From the NCBI RefSeq assembly GCF_910592395.1, contig NC_088322.1:10845431-10909430 (forward strand): 64,000 nucleotides of DNA, read 5' to 3'. The translations under genes and the position numbers were made by a program. The DNA comes from Lineus longissimus (lineage: Eukaryota > Nemertea > Pilidiophora > Heteronemertea > Lineidae). Of this stretch, positions 12,145-22,279 are shown piece by piece (position 1 is the first letter of the stretch; each line of letters opens with the position of its first letter). The notes under the pieces were generated by a model, which ran no database searches, was not told where the DNA came from, and saw nothing but the letters and a program-made list of their open reading frames with translations.

Positions 12145-12969
12145 TACATTAGCCTGAAGTGCACACATTGCATTTGGATTTTTAGATTTCCGTGAGAGGC
12201 CCAAGACTCCTTTTTGAAAATTCAACATGTCGGAATCTAAGCTCGAGGTCAACTTTTAGATTTGAGGAATTGAATGGTCACGTTTTCATATTTATTCACC
12301 TGTCTTGAATAATCCATCACTTGAAAAAAAATTTACTCCTAAGAGTTATTAGATACTTTGGAATGATGAAGTTAATTCATTATGACTTATAGTATACTTT
12401 TGCCAGGCCTGTGACGCATATTTCCTTACCATCTTCCGTGCAGCCATGTACGGTCACTACACGTACTCGGACTGGACTAACAAAATGGGTTGGATCCTTG
12501 CCAGCTCCCAATCATTCCAATATCAGTATTCTTTGTTCATAGAATGATCATAGCCAAGGGGACACTTCTGCAGGTATAGCTTCCGAAACCAGTCCCAGAC
12601 TGCCGCCCTCAACTTTTCTTTAAAAATAATGTCAGCCCTGAAAGCAGTGCCGCGTGTTTTTCCTCCGATCGGCATCCGCAAAAATGGTATGGTGTCACGG
12701 TCAATCATCGACTACTCAGTTTTGCTATGTTACATTAACCGGGCCATTTCAAATGCTTTTGAATGTCGTCAATACATTGATAGGTACTTCGTCGTTCGTA
12801 GCTCTTCGTAAGTGTTGCAAAACATGCCTGGTTATTACTTTATCCAAGTTGAAAGTGCTTCTATGAAAAGAAGCAAGGCGCTAACCTTCCATTAGTATTG
12901 CATGTTTTTGCCTTTTTCAGAGATTGAAATCGTCGGCCAAACCGCGCCCACCAGTCTTGGAAATAAACA
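12145..12969. other. No gene seen
   Basis: No repeat boundary and no supported coding frame were found. Confidence 0.4.
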
Positions 12970-13235
12970 GGTCTAGATGGTAGTTGATAAAGCTTGGAAT
13001 CAGTGAAACCATGTAACCAGTGATAAACCTTGGAATAGTCAGCACTAAACCGTGGAATCACTGTGCAAGTACCGCGTGAAATCGGGTGCGTTCCTTCCAC
13101 GATTTATACCCTCCCAACTGCCAATCTCGTCCCAGCTGACTTTATTGATAGCAATTTGCCAGTAGTTCCAGAATCAACCTTTTTGTGGAGGATGACGTCA
13201 TCATTGAATGCATTGGAATTGTGTTGTTGTCGTTA

Positions 13236-13330
13236 AAAAATAAACTTATATTCATGACGGGCCGCCATTTGCAAATATCCAATTATATTTCAAATATGAA
13301 AGCAAAAGTAAGCTTTTGTGATTTTTTTGT
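13236..13330. repeat. Dispersed repeat, second copy at 25713-25765
   Basis: Both copies contain AATAAACTTATA, GACGGGCCGC and AAGTAAG(C/T)TTTTGTGATT. This copy has about 40 extra bases in the middle. Both copies lie inside different 9-bp-duplication elements. Confidence 0.6.
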
Positions 13331-13734
13331 ATTCCAAATACTTATATAAAACGTTTTTATTCGAAGAATCATTTGTAACTCACACAACGTAGTGAGTGTA
13401 ATGGTTACGTATGTATACACTGTATTCAAATTCATCCTATCCATCATGTCCATCGAATCTGAAAAAATTTGTGCAGACCCATGACAATTCTGGTTCCCTT
13501 ACAGTTTGTCGCATTCCATATGGGCCGCGCGTTGGCTGATCCTGCAGTCACGATGCACCGCACCCACAGTTACCACGTCGGACGTGATTCCCATTGTTTC
13601 CTTCCACGTGACGCAATTATTTCATGACGTCATGAGCCATTGACCATTCACACAAGTAGATTTATTCACACCGGCGCCACTGAAGTGCGGGTGTGGGACA
13701 TCATGTATTTAAAAATCGTCTGCTAGGCCCTTCC

Positions 13735-13860
13735 CCCCAATGTACTGACTAAAACCTGTCACTTTCAGAGAACGGGGGAGGGGGTTTGGGGGACTCATCA
13801 CCCAATGTACTGGCTAAATATGTCAGAAGGACGGAGGTTTGGGGGGCTCCCCCATGTCAA
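13735..13860. repeat. Two-copy tandem repeat of about 60 bp
   Basis: The string around AATGTACTG(A/G)CTAAA, followed by GTCA and a G-rich tract, occurs twice in direct orientation. Confidence 0.5.
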
Positions 13861-14832
13861 ACAGTTGTGTGAGTTCACTAGAGCTTGCTCTTTACATATT
13901 ATATATATTATGCTCTGATAAAGCTCAGTAGATATGACAAACATGCACACGGGAATCACTAAAAGATGTGTCCACTTAGAACTGGTTACATCACGAAAAT
14001 ATCTCTACATCCCTCGATGTGTACATAAATATGTACGAAATCGCTCACAGCGTAGGAATTTATTCACACTTTTCATCTCCAAACCCGGCTAAAACCTTCG
14101 GTAATAAACCTTCATCTACGTTTCTACGGATAAGTGCCAGCCGGTACTGCATGATGTAGTCAATCTTCTCTGTATCACCCTGTATGATCACACCGCTCCG
14201 TAGTTCAAATAGGCCCCGTGTGGTGGCATAGTAAGCGGAGTGCTGATTGGTCCATATTATGGGTGTGTGGTGGGCGTCTCGTGACGTGCATGCCTATAGT
14301 TGGGAGATCAGTAATGTGAACTGGACGCGAGGTATGACTGGGTTGTTCTAAAATATAGATTATTGAATCGGATATGCGACTGATTTCTAAACTACCGTCA
14401 AATTCCGATCTGATCATGTAAAAATAAGCTCCAAATATTGATTCGTAACCACCTTAGGTTCAAATGGCATTATTTCATGTTTTTATGCATATTTAGGACT
14501 GATTCCAAGGTTTATCACTGGTTTCAAGGTTTCACTGGTTCCAAGCTTTATCACCTACCGGTCTAGATACCACTGGGATGGACCACAGCAATGTCCTACT
14601 CGAGAACGGCACGGACTGATCATGAATGAGGTGGAAACGCAAAAACTGTCAACATATTGAAATAAAATACAATGCCTAACTGTGAGGACGTCTTTATCGT
14701 TAGTTTAGGCGTATTTGACAGCAGTCTACACTTCAATCAGTTAGTTGCATTACACGTAGATGGCAGCACTGTATAAGTGGTGCACTCATCCTGATGAGAA
14801 AATACACCCGTCCCTCGTGATCAATAATTAAA

Positions 14833-14898
14833 GCGCATTTCTCTCAAACAAATACTCTGCAGTTGTTATTCCTTTTGGATGTGCTCCAAATAACTACC
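14833..14898 (+). repeat. Diverged copy of the start of the 390-bp repeat
   Basis: About 65 bp (GCATTT, then AAATACTCTG, TTATTCC, TTGGAT and CTCCAAAT) align with the first part of the repeat at 17317, at roughly three quarters identity. It lies immediately before the reverse-transcriptase frame, so the LINE is bracketed by related sequence. Confidence 0.55.
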
Positions 14899-14917
14899 TT
14901 GTCTAACGGTAGGGTCG

Positions 14918-17398
14918 GTGCGGACAAAGGTATTGGTAAATTTACATGTTATAAAGGTGAGACCCGTGGTTGATTATTTTCTGGTCTCACCTGACTTATT
15001 CCCTTTGTTTACTAAATGTGAAGTCATGAGTTTTGATCGAGCCGTTTCAGATGTACATAGCCCGATAATATGCAGCGTTAAGGCAACAAAGCAAGGTACT
15101 GACCACTCAAGTGAGGACCGAGGACAAGTTAACACTGGCGGGAAAGTCAAATGGGCGAGACATAAGGCACATAGATATCTTGAAGCCCTCGATGTAGATG
15201 ATCTTGAGGCCATTAATTCGTCCATGATAAACGATACCCTGAGTGCAAATGAAGCGAATGGCGGATTATGTGGCATTCTGGTTAAAACTGCAGAGAAGGT
15301 TATGGGTACAAGTTACCGAGTTGGTGACAGAACAGGTGGCAATAAGAATGGTGGTATAATAGACAATAAGGTAAAGGTAAAAAGGAGTGTTTGCAGACGT
15401 GCCAGAAGGCGGTTTAAGACCAGTCGTAACGAAAGAGACAAGACGATAATGAATAAAGCATTTAGAGAGTACAAATATGAAATTAGAAAAAGGAAAGAGG
15501 CTAAACGGGTGAAACATAATGCCACGTTGAAAGAGATGAGAAACGCGGATCCTCGTAGTTATTGGAAATTCTTCAAGAAGAAAAAACAATCAAGATGCGG
15601 GGCATCAGTCGATGATTTGCATAAATTTTTAAAGGATTTAAATGCTGTGACTGATGATGAGAACGACGTGAATCTGAATGTTGAGGCAGAACCGTCGGAC
15701 CAGTTGGGCGATGAGAATAAGGTGTTAAACAGATCGTTTACACACGAGGAAGTTGCTAAGAATATTAACAATTTAAAAAACAACAAGTCCACCGGGCTGG
15801 ATGAGATTAGTAACGAGTTTTTGAAAACCGGTGGAAACATTTTACTGCCTACTCTCGTGCTACTCTTCAATAAGGTTTTAGATTCCGGTGAAATCCCAGA
15901 ACTATGGTCAAAAGGTGTTATTATACCAATTTTTAAAACGGGTGAGGTCAACGACCATAACAACTATAGAGTTATCACTTTACTTAGCTGTGTTGGTAAG
16001 CTATTTACTTCTTTACTAAATAGCATGTTAAATGAATACTTGGAGGCAAGTAAATTATTATCAGAGAATCAAGCTGGATTTAGAAAAGGTCATTGTATTT
16101 CGAATCACATCTATACTATTAAGATGCTGATCGATATCTTTCTGAAAGATAAACGTAAATTATTCTGTGCATTCATAGATTATCAAAAAGCATTTGATAC
16201 TATTTGGAGAAAAGGTCTGTGGTACAAGCTTGTTGCTTCTGGTATACATGGTAAAGTGTTTACAGTTATCCAAAACATGTACCAAAACATTACATCATGT
16301 ATCTGCGCTAATGGACAGACGTCGGAATTCTTTCAAAGTGATATTGGTCTTAGACAGGGAGAAAATTTATCCCCTGTACTTTTTTCTATATATGTTAATG
16401 ACTTGGAGAAACATTTAACTGATCATGGTGTTGGTAGTATTGATTTATATCTGAATGGCGTCGATGTGGACCCGTGGTTGAGTTTACTGATCTTACTTTA
16501 TGCTGATGATACAGTTTTGCTTTCTGACAGTGCGGCCGCCCTCCAGCGTAGCCTAGATGAGTTAGTTGAATATTGTAAAGAATGGAAACTAATCATAAAC
16601 CACGCCAAGACAAAAGCTATAGTTTTTGAAAGTCGACATTCTGCAAACCTTCCTGAGTTTTTTGAAGACGGCAAAGCAATTGAAACCGTTTTGGAATTCA
16701 AGTACCTAGGCGTTATTTTTAATTATAATGGTTCATTTGTAAAGTGCCGTAAGGCACTGAGTGACCAAGGCAGAAAAGCATTGTTTTATGTATTGAACCG
16801 AGTGCAAGAACAGTCTTTAGATCTTGATATAGCACTACAGTTATTTGACGCTATGGTAGCTACTATACTGACTTTTGGTAGCGAGATTAGGGGCTTTGAG
16901 AACCTCAATGTGATAGAAAGATTGCACCTGTTATTCTGTAAATATATACTAAAGTTAAAGCGCTCAACACCAAATGCAATGGTATATGAAGAATTAGGTA
17001 GATTTCCATTGTATATCAATGTTAAAGTCAAGATGGTAAAATTCTGGGGGAAACTGGTCCTGCAGGAACAAACTATAGCCGGAAAAATGTATAAAATTGC
17101 ATACCATAGACACCAAAACGGTCAAAATATCAAATGGGTCGCGTTTGTCAAAAATATTTTGGAACTTTGTGGGCTCGGGGACATCTGGCTGACACAGATG
17201 TTCCCCAACGTTAATTATCTCGGTGAAATTATCAGAAGACGACTGGAGGACCAGTATATCCAAGAATGGCGCAATACTCTGATAAACTCTCCAAAATGTA
17301 TTTATTTCATTTATAAAATGCATTTATTTCAAAAAATACTCTGTAGGTGTTATTCCTCTTGGATTTCCTCCAAATCACGATACGTAATGTTGATTTAA
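14918..17398 (+). mobile_element. 5'-truncated non-LTR retrotransposon (LINE) with intact RT frame
   Basis: This open frame of 826 codons has no proper ATG at its start. Residues 1-50 are the tail of an AP-type endonuclease (VDYFLVSP, then SDVHSPI). Residues 150-225 are a basic linker. The reverse transcriptase spans about 275-560: KSTGLDEISNEFLK, IPIFK, FIDYQKAFD at 419-427 (first catalytic Asp), LRQGENLSP at 478-486 and YADD at 528-531 (catalytic Asp pair). A C-terminal domain typical of CR1/L2-like elements follows. The last 27 codons or so, from 17317, belong to an unrelated 390-bp repeat, so the 3' end is also replaced. The RT frame has no stop or frameshift, which suggests a fairly recent insertion. 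The clade (CR1/L2/Jockey side) is an inference. The missing 5' part makes it immobile on its own. Confidence 0.85.
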
Positions 17399-17706
17399 CA
17401 TTGTCTGAAGTGTTTTTGATAATCTAATGGAGAAATGTTTGCATTGATAGACGTTCGAATTATCCTTTTGGAGTACTTGCGTTTCGCGGTACATGTAAAT
17501 TCTTTGCCGAACATAGTAACAAAATGAAAATGAAAATGCGATAACGAAATGTCAACTGATTAAACGTTGTTGTCCGAGTCGTCTTTCGGCCGAGGTCAAC
17601 AATGATTTAGATGCCTGACATTTGGTCATGTAATCGATCCACAATCAAGTGCACCAGTTTTTATTCGCACCGAAGCACCCACCAAGGACCTAAATAGCAG
17701 GCCGAG
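17317..17706. repeat. 390-bp direct repeat, left copy
   Basis: This is nearly identical to 18517-18906, with only a handful of substitutions seen. The two copies are offset by exactly 1200 bp with no net indel. It begins AAATGCATTTATTTC and ends GCAGGCCGAG. Confidence 0.9.
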
Positions 17707-18516
17707 AATAATGCAATATGGCCCGCTTCATGTCTAACTAAATTGCACGGTTCTTCTCAATCTGGCCCTTGTAGGGCTATATGGCATTAGCGAGGCACTA
17801 TCTCTGCCCTCGCAGGGCTATATTCTTTAAGCTTTCACAAGGCTACCCTCGGCCTCGCAGAGCTATAATAAGATATAAAACTTATACATGTAATTAACAA
17901 GAATAACCAAGAACCAACACCCAACTCAACAGACCGGTGTAAAAGAAATGAAAATACCCAGAATCTAAGTCCGGTCCTTTTGTTAAAGTGATTAGAATCG
18001 CCAAGTTCCTTTGTTGAAGATTATGTAGCTAACCATAACCAAACCATTAACCACATTCGTTGACAATATACAGCTATTGTAAGGGGTCCTGCATTCCTAG
18101 GACGTCAATTCCTTTTACACTGGGCCTCAAACTAAGGCGAACTGACGTCCGCACACCACGGCTTAGCGTCTACCAAACAAGTGATCCACGATCAATGCTC
18201 GTTGTGCAATGTCACTAGTGACCTCTTACACGTTCAGTAGATTTCATGAAATAAACAAATTTTCCATTATCTAACATTTAACATTCCCTTAAAACACACA
18301 TCAAAATCCGCTTTAAACGTTTTGAAAACAAGAAATAAAGATTTAATAGGTTGAAATGAAGACAGCATCCGTGTTTTCGTCTGTCCTAATTCTCGAATTT
18401 GCGCATTAAGAAACTATTACGAGCAATATAGGGTTTTAATTAACACCGCTTTGGTGGGTCTGTACTTAAATCGAGATTGGGAGGGTATTCGAACAAAACC
18501 TGGGACGCTTTAATTA
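17707..18516. other. Unique 810-bp segment between the direct repeats
   Basis: There is no long open frame. A degenerate motif containing GCAGGGCTATAT or close variants occurs three times at 17765-17870. I could not identify a primer-binding site or polypurine tract, so an LTR-type origin is unproven. Confidence 0.5.
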
Positions 18517-18906
18517 AATGCATTTATTTCAAAAAATACTCTGTAGGTGTTATTCCTCTTGGATTTCCTCCAAATCACGATACGTAATGTTGATTTAACA
18601 TTGTCTGAAGTGTTTTTGATAATCTAATGGAGAAATGTTTGCATTGATAGACGTTCGAATTATCCTTTTGGAGTACTTGCGTTTCGGGGTACATGTAAAT
18701 GCTTTGCCAAACATAATAACAAAATGAAAATGAAAAGGCGATAACGAAATGTCAACTGATTAAACGTTGTTGTCCGAGTCGTCTTTCGGCCGAGGTCAAC
18801 AATGATTTAGATGCCTGACATTTGGTCATATAATCGATCCACAATCAAGTGCACCTGTTTTTGTTCGCACCGAAGCACCCACCAAGGACCTAAATAGCAG
18901 GCCGAG
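18517..18906. repeat. 390-bp direct repeat, right copy
   Basis: Partner of 17317-17706. The flanking bases outside the pair (TTATAA on the left, CCAACA on the right) show no target duplication. Confidence 0.9.
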
Positions 18907-20867
18907 CCAACAAATTCATCTCAAAAATAACATTAACCGATAAATATTGCATGGTCAATGAACAAAACCGATGTTGCAAATACAGCGAAATATTTCCCGC
19001 TCAAATTATTTTCCTTGTGTAGGGCCATGGAAAACATTTACCGATATAGCCCATTATTACAATCGAGGAGTGTCAGAATAATCAATATTTCATCACGCAG
19101 TCTCAAACGCACTACATGCACAAAACATGACGTGAAATACAAAATTGTTTTATAAAGTTTACGATTTATTTCAGACATCATCAAAATCGTACGAATAAAT
19201 TGAACATATAATATTTTTGAGGACGACATTGCCCTCTTGCACATACAAAATGTATAGGGTAGAATGGGGTATTTTTAGTCCCGGTTTAATTGTAGCCCCT
19301 GCCTATGATATTAATTAATATCCCCATGCATCAAAGAGTGCGGGGGCTACAAATAAACTGGGCTACAAAAAAAACCTTTCCACCTTTCTAGCTTACAATA
19401 TGTAAATGTATATTAAATGTTAAATTACGATTACATTACACGACGTGTTGCGTGAACTCTGATAAAGAACAAAGGATACAACGAGCACAAATGTATTGTA
19501 AGTTCTAGTTTGGCCTTATCCTCGGGATAGATTTCATATAATAGACGTTTTGATTATACATTGTAGTTTCCAACACATTATGACAAATATAACCAAATAT
19601 CTGCTGGTGCCACATTTTGGCGAGTTTTCAAAAGTGTATGACGTACGACACTTTCATAATTATTTACACTTTGCAATTAAATGCTTTGCTGAGTTTTCAG
19701 CAATTTCCTGCATTTGTCCGTCGCCTGTTGAAAGAATAACTGATATAACAGTGTGGTATAACTATTATACAACTGAACACACATCATACGATGTTTTTTC
19801 CCGATATGCCCAATAGGGACCACAACGGAGTGTGTTGGCAGTTTGTGTGTCTGACGGAACGCAAGATTTTGCCGAAAACTAACAATCTCTGATTATAGTT
19901 ATAATAAGAGCAATGCACTATCTCCCATCACCCTGAGATAAATACATCTAGAAGTTTATACTTTCTTTTCGTAATTTTGTGTCCATCATCGTTGCAAAAA
20001 TATTTTGAATTCCTCCAAAATTAGCCTCTAAAAAGCTGGATGTTCGCCACATATAGGTAAGGACCACTTTTGAAATACACCTGTCCAAATATTTGCCTCG
20101 AAATTTGCTTTTGACCTATTAGACCTGCAAAGACTCGTGACTCGTGATTCAACTTGGCTTGAAACCACTGGTAAATAATGTTTGGACTTGACACTGACAA
20201 AAATAGTTTCTGAATTGATCGAGTTCTGAATTGATGTCAGCACTGCTATTTCTTGAATTCTATTTTCCTCGTCATTCTGGTTCAAGGTTAGCCCTTTGCC
20301 CGACATTAAATTATTTGTTTCACAACAATCAGCCTGTGAGCGTATTACATACTTTTGCCTTCTCGCTCCCGGGAAGAAGGTAGTATCCATGTTAAACATA
20401 TATCACCAAAATGAAGAAGAATGTATATGCGATTAGATTAATAATTCACTATGTCATAATACACCAACTCAACTACATGTACTTAAATAAGTTGACGCAC
20501 AATTATGATATATGAATGGACATTTCTTCAGTTAAATTTATGTTCGGCATAATAATGATAAACAGAACCTACTGTAACTGAACAAGTTGTACGGCAATTT
20601 CCCTCGTGTATACATTTAAATATATAATAAATGTGAAATAATGATACATAACAAGAAGTTTTGTTGGCTATACGACAAAACAGTTGCCCACAGGTTATAC
20701 ATGTAATTCAATTCAGTTCAGTCACAGAGTACATACATGTGGTCAGGTTTAATTGTCTGCAATAAAACAGTTGCTTGCAGGTAACATTTCGACAATGTCA
20801 CAGAGCACATGTTGATTAAAGTTAAATGTGTATTTCATGAATTATCGGATGCGCTCGGAAGTTTGAT
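18907..20867. other. No gene seen; one short hairpin
   Basis: At about 19275-19375 two arms (GTTTAATTGTAGCCCC and, inverted, GTTTATTTGTAGCCCC) form a hairpin of about 100 bp, a possible small MITE. The minus-strand frame at 20028-20399 (123 codons) has no recognisable motif. Confidence 0.45.
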
Positions 20868-21180
20868 AGGACAAATCTACGAAAGCCCAGAAGGCTCATT
20901 CAATATTCAAAATAAAAAAATCAAGAAATATTGAATTTTGAATTTTGAAGTCAACCAATTGTGCGACGTCAATATTCAGAATTCAAAATTTCAAATATTG
21001 AGTTTTGAATTTTGAAGTCAACCAATTAAAATTCCAAATTCCAAATTCCAAATATTGACTTCTTTGAATTTTGAAGTCGCACAATTTGTTTCACTCAAAT
21101 TTCAGAATTCAATATTTGAAATTTTGAATTTTGAATTTTGAATATTGAATTAGCCTTCTGGGCTTTTGTACAAGTCCAAC
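20868..21180. repeat. AT-rich foldback element
   Basis: The ends AAAGCCCAGAAGGCTCATTC and, inverted, AAAGCCCAGAAGGCTAATTC continue into ATATTC. The interior is built of TTTGAATT/AATTCAAA and AATATTGAA motifs in both orientations, with GAAGTC(A/G)(A/C)(C/A) blocks, so the whole unit folds back on itself. No target duplication was identified. Confidence 0.75.
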
Positions 21181-22279
21181 CAGGTTAATCCGGCGGATAT
21201 CGAGTTGGCAATAATAACACATCAAACTTTACCACTGTAACTCTGATATAATGTCCTGCGGTAACGAAAATAAAGTATATGATAATACATAGTACGAATA
21301 CATGTCATGATAATAATGACACCAAAACAATGAATCAGAATTTTATGATAATAATGTGTACAGAGTGACGTTTTCTGATAGTGCAAATCGATTACTTAAT
21401 CAGTGGAACAAATATATATGCATTCCGGAAGAATTGTCTTCTGGGTCTTTTCTGATATGCGCCTCCCGCAAGTAAATACCACATACGTATGCAAATATTT
21501 AAAAAAAAATCTGACTTGCTGCAATAACACTGACGTATTCAAAGCCAAGTATCATCACTGTTGCTTTGCTGATCGGAGCTCCCACATATGGCTGTTCATG
21601 TTTCTACCGTGTAAAGTAGCGCTAGTTATAGCTGGAACATTACTGTTTCGTAAACGTGGGCAATGTTAAAAGATTCTATTAAGATAAAATCTTACCCTCG
21701 TGAATTATTGTGTAACTTTAGAAATAGGAAATATATTCTAGAATTATTCTAGACATATAACGTGGACATGATTGTTTGTAGCAGGATTTTCATCACTTTA
21801 CTTGCAGTACCGAGTATAATACTATATAATGAGAGGTTCATGTGTCACTTGATCGCGCATACAAATAAAACACGTGAACTGCGTAATTCCGAACAAAAAT
21901 TCTGAACTCTTACATCGTCTATCGAACTATAGATTTTCGTGTAATTTGAGGTGTTGCTTTGGAATATGTCAGCTGACAAATGTTTAAAGTGATTTTTGTC
22001 ATGGTTCATGTAAAAAAGATCACAAATATTAGATCTCGGCCGTTCTAAAAACGTTTAAATTGTTTGATGATACACATGTACTGTACAACACGGTAATCAA
22101 GACATAGACTGAATAAATCAGCTTTTAGCCAGATGCAAATCACACAGTTCATTGTATGTATATCTTGTTTTTTTTCACCTCTGTAATAACCAAATGGTAT
22201 TAATACAGAATAAATTGAGATGAAATTGAAATTGAAATTGTATCAAGGGAGCCAAATCGATGTTTTGCATTTTCGTTGT
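21181..22279. other. No gene seen
   Basis: AT-rich intergenic sequence downstream of the ankyrin-Mab21 gene. Confidence 0.4.

Larger units (their letters stand above)
12979..14559. mobile_element. Non-autonomous TIR element with 9-bp duplication (Mutator-like)
   Basis: The left end GGTAGTTGATAAAGCTTGGA and the inverted right end GGTAGGTGATAAAGCTTGGA run on for about 70 bp of similarity. A perfect 9-bp direct repeat GGTCTAGAT flanks the element (12970-12978 and 14560-14568). The inverted repeats consist of a motif of about 22 bp (GATAAAGCTTGGAATCAGTG) repeated two or three times in degenerate form. The interior (1.4 kb) has no transposase. A 9-bp duplication is the hallmark of the Mutator superfamily, so I infer a MULE-type non-autonomous element. 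Confidence 0.8.

Noticed and set aside
17317-18906. LTR retrotransposon
   Set aside because: No TG...CA ends, no primer-binding site or polypurine tract, no gag/pol frame and no target duplication could be seen.
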